A stretch of 64,000 bases of DNA from Agelas oroides (taxonomy: Eukaryota; Porifera; Demospongiae; Agelasida; Agelasidae), in NCBI GenBank assembly GCA_949130485.1, contig OX422184.1, positions 25,589,674-25,653,673 on the forward strand. Direction: 5' to 3'. This document shows, one piece after another, positions 43,774 through 53,651 of the stretch. Made by a program: the position numbers and the translations under genes. Under the pieces are notes generated by a model that was not told the origin of the DNA, made no database searches, and worked only from the letters and a program-made list of their open reading frames with translations. Every line of letters starts with the position of its first letter. Position 1 is the stretch's first letter.

Positions 43774-45717
43774 GGGCAACTGGAAAACACGGAAATGCGG
43801 GAACGAAAACGGGAGCGGGAAGGGGCGCCCAAAACGGAAGTCAATATTTTTGATTGGGTTGCTCACAACAAGTATTCTAGAGTAGCCAAGCCCCACGAGA
43901 GTCTGGCTACGCGACTAAGTCGTAGTAGCTGCCCTAGCACGAAAGATTGATGCATGAATGTTTGTATGTGTAGCTAGAGTAAGTTAGCAATCATCGGACG
44001 ACAGGTATATTCGGACACTCAAACGCGGAGGGAAAACTGCGTAAACATTCGGCGATACCACAAGACTGTAGCTGAGGTACGTGGTACCTGGTGTACCAAA
44101 AATGACGCCCGCGCATTGTTTCCTGTTGGCGCTAGAAGCGATAAAATGGCCGTCCGAAAAACATCAATATTCGGAAAAGTGTATGTATTTTCAGACACTG
44201 TTGTTTGTGCCTTCTCTGAAGCTGCTTTTGGAGAGATTTTAGCATCGATACGATGCCCCAAGACCTCCCCAATTCGCAATATATTTTGGTAGCGGTAGCT
44301 GCTTTGAACACTCAGGGGCGCAGCTGAACATGGACCAGTCCGATTCGATCGATATCGGACGGTGAAATTTGTCATTTCTTGCTGTGTTGTCTCCAAACAA
44401 GTTGAAGTCTCCACCATATTAGCATCAGTAGAATCTACAGGCTCTTGGCTACATGCTGGTACTTGTCCGGAGTTTGTGCGTTGAGTAGTTCTCGAGATAT
44501 AAATATATTTCATGTTTCTTTCATAAACTACGCTGGTTGATTTATGTGCAGCATAAAGAGGTGAGTTCAAACGATATCGTGCAATATCTCGAGAACTACT
44601 CAACGCACAAACACCGGACAAATACCAGCATGTAGCCAAGAGCCTGTAGATTCTACTGTTTGGAGACAACACAGCAAGAAATGACAAATTTCACCGTCCG
44701 ATATCGATCGAATCGGACTGGTCCATGTTCAGCTGCGCCCCTGAGTGTTCAAAGCAGCTACCGCTACCAAAATATATTGCGAATTGGGGAGGTCTTGGGG
44801 CATCGTAACGATGCTAAAATCTCTCCAAAAGCAGCTTCAGAGAAGGCACAAACAACAGTGTCTGAAAATACATACACTTTTCCGAATATTGATGTTTTTC
44901 GGACGGCCATTTTATCGCTTCTAGCGCCAACAGGAAACAATGCGCGGGCGTCATTTTTGGTACACCAGGTACCACGTACCTCAGCTACAGTCTTGTGGTA
45001 TCGCCGAATGTTTACGCAGTTTTCCCTCCGCGTTTGAGTGTCCGAATATACCTGTTGTCCGATGATTGCTAACTTACTCTACCTACCTGTCTGGTGAAAA
45101 CTGTCTTTGCCTATATACTGATATGAAAAGGTCGAGCAACGACTCTCAGGTTCACCCCTCAATACAGCTTAAATGCGAGCTAAGCTTCACTACGCCAGTC
45201 TACGGTGACATGGGAAGCTGCTTCTATGTAAAAGACACACAAGCCAGGCTGCTCATTGTCAAGAGATTGAGAGCTATGTACACTAGTCTGGCGCAGTCGG
45301 CCCCAGTGTGCTGCGCCCTCAGTTCTGGCTGAAGTTCTTGTGTAGGGTCATTAAGCCAACAGGCAGGACAAATGACTGTACTGTCGTATGCCTGTAGTTA
45401 GTCTCCTAACCCTAACCCGTTTATCATGTGAGAGTCTGACGCCACGAGACCAGCCAGTAGTGCAGCCGTCTACCTGGCTGCTACTCAGTTGATACAGAAC
45501 TACTCGCGGTCCTACGATGACGAAGCGGCTATGTCTCCCTGGTATAAGTTTACGGATTTAAGAATGTGCCCAGTGTGGTGCTAGTTCAGGCTTATCTGAG
45601 ACTCTTGGCGAGAGTATGGCCACGAGACTGGCTCACGTCCACCATATCTTTTGGTTGTTTCCGTTCCCGTTTCCGTTCCCATTTCCGTTCCCGCGTTTCC
45701 GTGTTTTCCAGTTGCCC
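43774..45717. mobile_element. Foldback element with long inverted arms and 9-bp target duplication
   Basis: Terminal repeats GGGCAACTGGAAAACACGGA (left) and its reverse complement at 45717. GCAACAGAT is duplicated on both sides (43765-43773 and 45718-45726); the uninterrupted site is seen in sister units as TGCAACAGATTGACC. Inside lies a large palindrome: 43973-44500 is the near-perfect reverse complement of about 44585-45081. The remaining 45082-45660 is unique. The open frames in the arms (44019-44687 minus, 44660-45037 plus) are one sequence read twice and match no family I know. Nine-bp duplication plus long arms suggests a Mutator-like foldback. Confidence 0.85.
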
Positions 45718-45778
45718 GCAACAGATTGACCCTCACCAACCATCTTTGTCTTTACTGACTGCTAGTGCTAGTGCTTAC

Positions 45779-46072
45779 CCTCAAGAGTGTCCTTCATGTA
45801 CTTTCTCTCCAGATCACTGGCCAACTGACTTGCTCCCACACTTTGACTCCTGAGAGCATCAGTAAGAGTCTTCCAGCTGGGATTGTCACTGGTGGTCAAC
45901 CAAGTCTTGAGCATCTCCAGGAGCCGATCTCTAGGGTCAGCGAACTGTGCTTGGATACTGTCGAGTGTGCTAATCTTCACTTTGAGCTGGACCCCAAGGT
46001 GGTACCACTGTTCAGATACATCCAGAACCTCCTCCATCACTTGACCAAGGTCATCCGAGGTTAGCATGTTCC
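45779..46072 (-). CDS. Death-domain exon (795-bp array, unit 1)
   Basis: A 294-nt exon, acceptor CCTGATCTTCCAG, donor GTAAGC, phase 1 both sides. It codes SDDLGQVMEEVLDVSEQWYH, STLDSIQAQFADPRDR, SWKTLTDALRS and LASDLERKYMKDTLEG. It is two codons shorter near the 3' end than the 300-nt exons. A complete Death fold. Confidence 0.83.
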
Positions 46073-46112
46073 CTGGAAGATCAGGAGTGGAACAATATAT
46101 ACACAGCTAAAA

Positions 46113-46419
46113 GCAGGAGATGACGACTCTGGAGTTGAAGAAAGGCTCCACAACAGAGACTGGTAAGAATCATGACTAAGATAATGCCAGTGTGTTTAAA
46201 ATTTCACGGACATAATAATATCATTATTGTAGGTGTCACTGTCAGTGTGGAAATTGTGTGATTATGGCGTGAGTGCATTTGCTGCTGTGAAGTATAGAAA
46301 AGGTGGTCATGAAGAAAGAAGAGAGTGCTAGTGAGATCAGTTGTATAACTGAGCATGAAGGATTCGAGTCAGTGTGTTTAAATGCATGGGTACCTCCCTT
46401 TAAAATTTATGGTAATTAA
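46113..46419 (+). pseudogene. P2X7-type C-terminal domain relic (unit 1)
   Basis: Two plus-strand exon pieces. The first codes AGDDDSGVEERLHNRDW and ends in donor GTAAGA at 46163. The second starts at 46233 after TTATTGTAG and, joined in phase, gives W-C-H-C-Q-C-G-N-C. A frameshift follows before RECICCCE and then CITEHEGFESVCLNAWV. The tryptophan, cysteine cluster and CITEH block match the cysteine-rich intracellular domain known from P2X7 and from many invertebrate proteins. Stops at TGA and TAG and the frameshift make it a pseudogene. Confidence 0.6.
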
Positions 46420-46573
46420 GTGGTCAGTCCAATCAAGCAAGCAAGCATGCACATGCATGTGCGCAATGCAGTCATGCAGTAGTCATTGTCCATAGAATTA
46501 TCAGGTGATAATGCAACAGATTGACCCTCACCAACCATCTTTCTCTTTACTGACTGCTAGTGCTAGTGCTTAC

Positions 46574-46867
46574 CCTCAAGAGTGTCCTTCATGTACTTTC
46601 TCTCCAGATCACTGGCCAACTGACTTGCTCCCACACTTTGACTCCTGAGAGCATCAGTAAGAGTCTTCCAGCTGGGATTGTCACTGGTGGTCAACCAAGT
46701 CTTGAGCATCTCCAGGAGCCGATCTCTAGGGTCAGCGAACTGTGCTTGGATACTGTCGAGTGTGCTAATCTTCACTTTGAGCTGGACCCCAAGGTGGTAC
46801 CACTGTTCAGATACATCCAGAACCTCCTCCATCACTTGACCAAGGTCATCCGAGGTTAGCATGTTCC
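46574..46867 (-). CDS. Death-domain exon (795-bp array, unit 2)
   Basis: Identical in protein to the exon at 45779, with the same borders and phase. Confidence 0.83.
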
Positions 46868-46907
46868 CTGGAAGATCAGGAGTGGAACAATATATACACA
46901 GCTAAAA

Positions 46908-48052
46908 GCAGGAGATGACGACTCTGGAGTTGAAGAAAGGCTCCACAACAGAGACTGGTAAGAATCATGACTAAGATAATGCCAGTGTGTTTAAAATTTC
47001 ACGGACATAATAATATCATTAACCCTCGGCGCGCATGCGCAGCGAGGGTTATAGTACTTCGTTTGTCTGTCTGTCTGTCTGTCTGTGTGTCTGTTACAAC
47101 TAGCTTGGCTCACCTGGCGGCTAAATCTCTGAAGTTTGGACGCAGATAGGCATCAAACCGAACGAGGATGTGTTTAAATTGAGCCGATTTCGCCAAGAAC
47201 GTTTTGTTCAAGAGTTATGCTGCGATTCGTTTGCCACGGCGAGCGCTAGTCGGCCATATTCTAGTCTGAGAACGAGTTCACGCACCCTGGTCTGGGATCC
47301 CGGGAGTGCAGCGCAGCGCCGCATTACTCCCGGGATCCCAGACTAGACCAGGGCGCGTGAACTCGTTCACAGACTAGAATATGGCCGACTAGCGCTCGCC
47401 GTGGCAAACGAATCGCAGCATAACTCTTGAACGAAACGTTCTTGGCGAAATCGGTCCTCGTTCGGTTTGAAGGCATATATGGGCAATACTGCTACAATAT
47501 GTATGTACATGCATGGTCAATAGTGCTGCAATATGTATGTACATGCATCGGGTCAATACTGCGGCTACAATATGTATGTACAGGCATGGTACATATCCAG
47601 GATCACCGCGCTGGGAATGTCCCACACATTCCCTACTCACTACACATGCTCACTACATTAGGAAGGGGTTTGTTGGGGCAAGATAAAGGGATACTAGGAC
47701 AACTTGGGACACTGTTATCTTGTACGACTTTGTGTAGTCTCAGCTAGCTATCTAGTGTACCATCATACCACATGAATTTCCTTCACCTACTTAGCTATGT
47801 CCTGTGACTCTGCGTTAATACTACGTGCCGAGGGTTAAGCACTTCAGTGCTCTTCATTATTGTAGGTGTCACTGTCAGTGTGGAAATTGTGTGATTATGG
47901 CGTGAGTGCATTTGCTGCTGTGAAGTATAGAAAAGGTGGTCATGAAGAAAGAAGAGAGTGCTAGTGAGATCAGTTGTATAACTGAGCATGAAGGATTCAA
48001 GTCAGTGTGCTTAAATGCGTGGGTACCTCCCTTTAAAATTTATGGTAATTAA
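46908..48052 (+). pseudogene. P2X7-type relic interrupted by an insertion (unit 2)
   Basis: The first exon piece (46908-46957) and the second (47865-48052) match unit 1. The intron between them is split by the 833-bp element at 47021. The same frameshift is present. Confidence 0.55.
47021..47853. mobile_element. 833-bp insertion with palindromic core
   Basis: Inserted into unit 2 with TCATT on both sides (47016-47020 and 47854-47858); sister units have an uninterrupted TATCATTATTGTAGG. It begins AACCCTCGGCGCGCATGCGC, followed by a GTCTGTCTG tract, and has a complementary CCGAGGGTT near its right end. Inside, 47180-47300 and 47340-47457 form an inverted repeat around GGGATCCCGGGAGTGCAGCG. Short AATATGTATGTACATGCAT units repeat at 47497-47590. 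No transposase. Confidence 0.8.
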
Positions 48053-48206
48053 GTGGTCAGTCCAATCAAGCAAGCAAGCATGCACATGCATGTGCGCAAT
48101 GCAGTCATGCAGTAGTCATTGTCCATAGAATTATCAGGTGATAATGCAACAGATTGACCCTCACCAACCATCTTTCTCTTTACTGACTGCTAGTGCTAGT
48201 GCTTAC

Positions 48207-48500
48207 CCTCAAGAGTGTCCTTCATGTACTTTCTCTCCAGATCACTGGCCAACTGACTTGCTCCCACACTTTGACTCCTGAGAGCATCAGTAAGAGTCTT
48301 CCAGCTGGGATTGTCACTGGTGGTCAACCAAGTCTTGAGCATCTCCAGGAGCCGATCTCTAGGGTCAGCGAACTGTGCTTGGATACTGTCGAGTGTGCTA
48401 ATCTTCACTTTGAGCTGGACCCCAAGGTGGTACCACTGTTCAGATACATCCAGAACCTCCTCCATCACTTGACCAAGGTCATCCAAGGTTAGCATGTTCC
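48207..48500 (-). CDS. Death-domain exon (795-bp array, unit 3)
   Basis: Same as units 1 and 2 except one residue near the start (TSDD to TLDD). Same borders and phase. Confidence 0.83.
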
Positions 48501-48540
48501 CTGGAAGATCAGGAGTGGAACAATATATACACAGCTAAAA

Positions 48541-48845
48541 GCAGGAGATGACGACTCTGGAGTCGAAGAAAGGCTCCACAACAGAGACTGGTAAGAATCA
48601 TGACTAAGATAATGCCAGTGTGTTTAAAATTTCACGGACATAATAATATCATTATTGTAGGTGTCACTGTCAGTGTAGAAATTGTGTTATTATGGCGTGA
48701 GTGCATTTGCTGCTGTGAAGTAGAAAAGGTGGTCATGAAGAAAGAAGAGAGTGCTAGTGAGATCAGTTGTATAACTGAGCATGAAGGATTCGAGTCAGTG
48801 TGCTTAAATGCGTGGGTACCTCCCTTTAAAATTTATGGTAATTAA
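48541..48845 (+). pseudogene. P2X7-type relic (unit 3)
   Basis: As in unit 1. The Cys cluster has one change (C-G-N-C to C-R-N-C), and the later stop codons are absent, so RECICCCEVEKVV runs openly into SCITEHEGFESVCLNAWV and a TAA at 48843. The shift between the cluster and RECICC remains. Confidence 0.6.
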
Positions 48846-48999
48846 GTGGTCAGTCCAATCAAGCAAGCAAGCATGCATATGCATGTGCGCAATGCAGTCA
48901 TGCAGTAGTCATTGTCCATAGAATTATCAGGTGATAATGCAACAGATTGACCCTCACCAACCATCTTTCTCTTTACTGACTGCTAGTGCTAGTGCTTAC

Positions 49000-49299
49000 C
49001 CTCAAGAGTGTCCTTCATTCGGCCGTACTTTGCCTCCAGAATATCGGCCAGCGGACTTGCTCCCACACTTTGACCCCTGAGAGCAACTGTAAGAGTCTTC
49101 CAGCTAGGATAGTCACCGGTGATCAACCAAGTCTTGAGCATCTCCCGGAGCTGATCTCTGGGGTCATGGAACTGTTTTCTGATCATATCTAGTCTCCCAA
49201 TCTTCACTTTGAGCTGCAGCCCAAGGGGATACCATTGTGAACATACATCCACAATCTCTTCCAGGACACGACCAAGGTCATCCAAGGTCAGCATGTTCC
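49000..49299 (-). CDS. Mosaic Death-domain exon (795-bp array, unit 4)
   Basis: A 300-nt exon with the usual borders. The N-terminal half is distinctive: LGRVLEEIVDVCSQWYPLGL, then GRLDMIRKQFHDPRD. From LREMLKTWLITGD to the end it equals the exon at 16937-17236. A complete Death fold is kept. Confidence 0.83.
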
Positions 49300-49427
49300 C
49301 TGGAAGATCAGGAGTGGAATAATAGAATATGAAAACTAAAACAAATTTACTCTCTTACAAATTCAATTAAAGAGCACAAAAAGTGCAAAACCCTTGGTAG
49401 CGTACGGTCCCCTATTATGGCCAGGCC

Positions 49428-49502
49428 CCTATTATGGCCACTTACTGTATTTAGCACTTTCTGAATAGAAAGTGCTAAATACAGTAAGTGGCCATAATAG
49501 GG
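49428..49502. repeat. Perfect long hairpin
   Basis: Two 34-bp arms (CCTATTATGGCCACTTACTG.. and complement) separated by TGAATA. A partial extra copy of CCCCTATTATGGCCA precedes it at 49409. No TA-flanked element could be delimited. Possibly the end-to-end remnant of a Tigger-like MITE. Confidence 0.85.
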
Positions 49503-49677
49503 TATTACTCAGCAATTCCACTTTTCCTGCATATGTGTAGTAATGCTATGGTAACGTAGTGCATGAAAAAACGGGGCATCTGCATTTTCTGGCCTCGGAG
49601 AAATATCACTTAAAGCAGTTGGCGGCAAACATGTCACTGACGATATTCGCGCGACAGCGTTCTGGTAATTCTAGAGA

Positions 49678-49752
49678 GGTAATACCATTGTGCAGATACA
49701 TCCCAAAGCTCCTCCATCACTTGGAAAAGGTCATTTGATGTCAGCATGTTCC
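49678..49752 (-). pseudogene. Truncated Death-domain exon
   Basis: Starts with the same acceptor (CCTGATCTCTCAG) and codes SNDLFQVMEELWDVSAQWYY, then homology stops at 49678. Only the first helix region is kept. It marks the outer edge of the array. Confidence 0.75.
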
Positions 49753-50081
49753 CTGAGAGATCAGGAGTGGAATAATATATAACCTTGAAAGGCAATACAG
49801 CTGCTGGAGTATGAAACAGCTTACTCAAACAAAATCACTACATCAAAGCGCTAAACTGTCGGCACATTGGAATGTCACAAGTTTGATTATTGGTACATAA
49901 GGTCCCAATTCATTGATTTTCAGTTTCTCATCAGGTGCTTCCCCTTCACACAATGCGGGCGGGCGGGTATATATATGTATTTATATCCTACCTCACCCTT
50001 GTATCCCAGGTAACAGGGGTGGTTAACCATGATATTTCCCTCCCCCTGGCACTTATTTTCCCCTTGTCATATTCCATGACT

Positions 50082-50448
50082 ACCGTGCTACCTGATTGGT
50101 CGGATACACGCAAGGCACATGGCGCTGGCCGGCCAGTCCAACCTAGCAACTTAAAAAGCGTAGCAACGTAAACATTACGCAGTGAAAGAGAAATGGTGTG
50201 TCCGTTTTCGATCGCCGGCCTAGGCTTATGCGAATGGACTACCACCACACCTACTACTGCCACGCCTACTACTACCGTCAGGACCCGGGCAACCGGTCCA
50301 TTCGCGTAGGCCAAGGCAGGCACTCGAAAACAGACACGCTATTCTCTTTCACGGCGAAATGTTTACGTTGCTACGCTTTTCAAGTTGCTAGGTTGGGCTG
50401 GCCGGCCAGCACCATGCGCCTAGCGTGTATCCGACCAATCAGGTAGGA
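50082..50448. repeat. Large imperfect inverted repeat
   Basis: 50082-50241 pairs with 50296-50448: CCTGATTGGTCGGATACACG against CGTGTATCCGACCAATCAGG, GCGTAGCAACGTAAACATTA against AATGTTTACGTTGCTACGC, and GCGAATGGAC against GTCCATTCGC. The spacer is a CCACCACACCTACTACTGCC tract. Likely a foldback MITE. Confidence 0.8.
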
Positions 50449-50455
50449 TATAAAA

Positions 50456-50575
50456 TAGTTATAGCACGGTAGCCATGGGATTTATCGTTGAAAACAACCG
50501 CTCGCCCTCGGGCTGCGTCCTCGGCCTCGGGATTGTTTTCAACGATAAATCCCTGGCTACCGTGCTATAACTATT
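50456..50575. repeat. Hairpin adjoining the large inverted repeat
   Basis: Arms ATAGTTATAGCACGGTAGCC.. (50456-50499) and the complement (50534-50575) around a GC-rich loop containing CTCGGCCTCGGG. The motif ACCGTGCTA also occurs at the left edge of the neighbouring repeat, so the two may be nested. Confidence 0.8.
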
Positions 50576-51593
50576 ACTTATCCATAGCCAGCAGATATTT
50601 CTCACGAACAACTTGACAAACATGATGTTAGGAAGATAATCGCTTGTTATTCGCCATTGTAGAAGGGTTCTTTCGGATGCTGTGCAATAGACAGACACAT
50701 TTGTTAGCATCACATTTATTGTTATGCTTAAGTCATCGTACGTCGTTAGTATGTGAAAATAAAAATGATGGTGATAAATTCTATTGCTGAAAATTCATGC
50801 CGATGAGAACCTAAATTGTGTAATCACTATAGTAACTACTATTAGTGGTTAAAATTGGCTGCTTTCCAGCACTCAAGACACTTCCAAGCAAGGTTATTCC
50901 CAGATCCTTCCTTGTGTGGCCAGAAGGGTTTGGGATCCAGACTGTGTGACGAAATCCCCCCCCCCCCCGTCCATAGTTCACCATAGCACAAAGTGAGGCA
51001 CTTGAAATCTTTTTGCTATAGATGCCTACACTACCTTCTCCATTTTATGTTCAGGTTTTGTTGTGCTGGGTTGGTATTTTCACAAAACACGCCCCCCGTG
51101 ACTATCCCATAGCCTTAAACGTGCAATCAGCTATACCCAACTAATGCTGAAGCTACCTCCCATGAGGTCCTGAAGTTCACCATTCAGAGGGCGAGTCGCC
51201 TAGTCGAGGACGACCTTTGTGTGGAGTTCAGTCTCGTTCCACATTTGCTCGCACCCATCTGGGGACGAGACTAGCCTGGTGCGCCGGGGACGAGGCTAGG
51301 TATGAGACTGGATTACCCTCTTGCATTCATCTAGCCTTGTTCCCAGACCGCCTCCAGTTTTTGCACATAAAATGTAGTCTCGTGACATCCGGCTGATTCC
51401 TCGGGCCTCATTAAAAATTTATAGCTTACTGGTTGTGAACTGATAACTAATTTAGTATTTATGCACCAAAAAAGTGCTGTGTCATCGTGTTGAAGTACCG
51501 GTAGTCAAGAATTTCCGGTGTTGCACTACAGATTGTGTTTTCTGTAATGTGATTGGCAGTTGCAAAATTGTCCGCCAAAAGCAATCAACATGG

Positions 51594-51968
51594 TTCCTGC
51601 TAGGTGCAGGGTGAAAGTCGCACTTACATCACATTGCAACAAGTGACATCGCGTATCGCCGGACTTTGGACCAGGCTCAAGCTAGGCCAGGAGGGCAAGA
51701 CAAAGGTGTTCAACACTTTTTAAAACAGAAAAAAAAAAAAAAAAAGGAGGAATAAAATCCATTTCCTGTCCCTAGCCCTAACCCTAACCATAACCTGCAC
51801 ACTAAACCCTAACCATTATACCACAAGCAACTTCGAACGACCATGCACACTGTTCCGTCTAATATGTGTACTGTGCAAACATCATGCAAGTGCCGTACTA
51901 CACTACGCATGCGCAACGCAACATACGTATGACGTAATGCGACTTTTACTCTGCACCTAGCATGAATG
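51594..51968. mobile_element. Inverted-repeat element carrying a telomere-like tract
   Basis: Ends TTCCTGCTAGGTGCAG and the near complement CTGCACCTAGCATGAATG. AATCAACATGG flanks both sides (51583-51593, 51969-51979), read as an 11-bp target duplication. Inside are an A-rich tract and CCCTAGCCCTAACCCTAACC near 51772, followed by ACTTCGAACGACCATGCACA, which resembles 63767-63792. Confidence 0.7.
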
Positions 51969-52013
51969 AATCAACATGGGGGGGGGGGGGGGGATACCAT
52001 TCCATGTAATTGG

Positions 52014-52612
52014 AAGGAAATATACAGAGGGTACAAACTCTCGGCCGCATGCGTACAACACTCTAAGTGTATATGTACATAGGAAATATACAGAGGGTAC
52101 AAACTCTCGGCCACATGCGTACAACACTCTAAGTGTATATGTACATAGGAAATATACAGAGGGTACAAACTCTCGGCCACATGCGTACAACACTCTAAGT
52201 GTATATGTACATAGGAAATATACAGAGGGTACAAACTCTCGGCCACATGCATACAACACTCTAAGTGTATATGTACATAGGAAATATACAGAGGGTACAA
52301 ACTCTCGGCCGCATGCGTACAACACTCTAAGTGTATATGTACATAGGAAATATACAGAGGGTACAAACTCTCGGCCACATGCGTACAACACTCTAAGTGT
52401 ATATGTACATAGGAAATATACAGAGGGTACAAACTCTCGGCCACATGCGTACAACACTCTAAGTGTATATGTACATAGGAAATATACAGAGGGTAGAAAC
52501 TCTCGGCCGCATGCGTACAACACTCTAAGTGTATATGTACATAGGAAATATACAGAGGGTAGAAACTCTCGGCCACATGCGTACAACACTCTAAGTGTAT
52601 ATGTACATAGAG
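52014..52612. repeat. 66-bp minisatellite, about nine units
   Basis: The unit GGAAATATACAGAGGGTACA..CATGCGTACAACACTC..GTACATA is repeated nearly perfectly. Variation is limited to CGCATG/CACATG and GGTACA/GGTAGA. Because 66 is divisible by three and the unit lacks stops in several frames, long ORFs appear on both strands; these are not evidence of a gene. A poly-G tract (51977-51993) precedes it. Confidence 0.95.
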
Positions 52613-52729
52613 GGTGAGGCATGGCAAGAACACTTACAAGAGATGAGCTGTTATTTAAAAATATACTTTTTACAATGTGACTAAAAATGTACACTATACT
52701 TATATAACAATGTGACTGTAAAGCAGGTT

Positions 52730-53651
52730 CAAAAAGACAACAAGGAAGGGGGTGACCAGCTGGGGGAGTTCCTTGCAAGGAAAATGTGGTAAGAGCATGA
52801 GATGGCAGCTTTGGCACAGCAGTCTAGGAGGTCCTGTGTTGGCCTTTTGTGAAGGTCTAATACTGATGATAAAAGAGGGCGCATCTCCCTTCGGTAGTGT
52901 CCTAGGGAGCCCATCTCTAGAGCTTCATAGTCAACTGTCCAGCCTTGGCTGGCCATGTCTGAGAATAGAATCCCATAAGCCTCTTTGTTCTGCTTTCTGG
53001 AGCGTGCTGCAGATAAGTTTCACTTTGTGTTTGTTGAGCAGGTCAGCTCGTTGCCTGCTTGTCACCATTGTGCAGGAGGACCAGATCTGTTTTAAGAGGA
53101 GTAACCAGAATGGATGGGGGAATTGTGCTGGGGGGTGTTCTGTAGCTCTTAAAATGGGGAGGTCTGCATATATAGTTGTTTCAATGGGGATGTGACATCT
53201 TAGAGCAGAGGTAATGGTGGACAGAACACAGTCATGGCGCCAGGTGTAACGGCCTTGCTCGAGTGCCACTGGGCAGGATATGTGCCACTGTTGGTCGGGA
53301 ATTTCCACACAGAGAACATTTGGCGCCACACTGAATCTTCCAGCAACGTAGGTTCAAGGGGGTGGGTAGGGTGTCTGATGCTGCACGTAAAATAAATGAC
53401 AGCTGGCCTGCAGGTAGGCCGTCTCTGATCCTTTTCCAGACTTGACTTTCCTGCTCCAAGTTTACTGCTTCTGTCAGTTTGCATTGCACTGAGAGGGATG
53501 ACAGGTGGGTATTCCAATGACTAGCTGTGTTGGACTTAATGCTGGCGGATGCCACTTTGATCAGTTGTTTGGCCTGGGGGAGGCCAGCAATAGAGGATTG
53601 AGCAGAGTGGAGAATGTTGACGGCCTCATTTGGGATGTGAAGTGCCTTCAC
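52730..53651 (-). pseudogene. C-terminal part of the retrotransposon ORF
   Basis: Frames 53651-53232, 53329-52931 and 52956-52729 continue each other through frameshifts. They hold the C-x2-C..H motif, the RYTWRHDCVLSTI motif and the endonuclease-like tail. I see no intact catalytic PD..D arrangement. Confidence 0.65.

Larger units (their letters stand above)
45727..49330. repeat. ~795-bp tandem repeat, about three and a half units
   Basis: Units begin near 45727, 46510, 48143 and 48936. Death exon spacing is 795 bp (45779 to 46574) and 793 bp (48207 to 49000), and 1633 bp where an 833-bp insertion splits unit 2. Each unit holds a minus-strand Death exon and, except the last, a plus-strand P2X7-type relic. 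Near-identity implies very recent amplification. Confidence 0.9.

Noticed and set aside
44019-45037. 222- and 125-codon ORFs as two genes
   Set aside because: They are the two arms of one palindrome, so one sequence seen twice; no recognisable domain and no splice or start context.
51957-52817. 286-, 220- and 213-codon ORFs in the 66-bp array
   Set aside because: Produced by a stop-free repeat unit whose length is a multiple of three; present on both strands, no unique domain.
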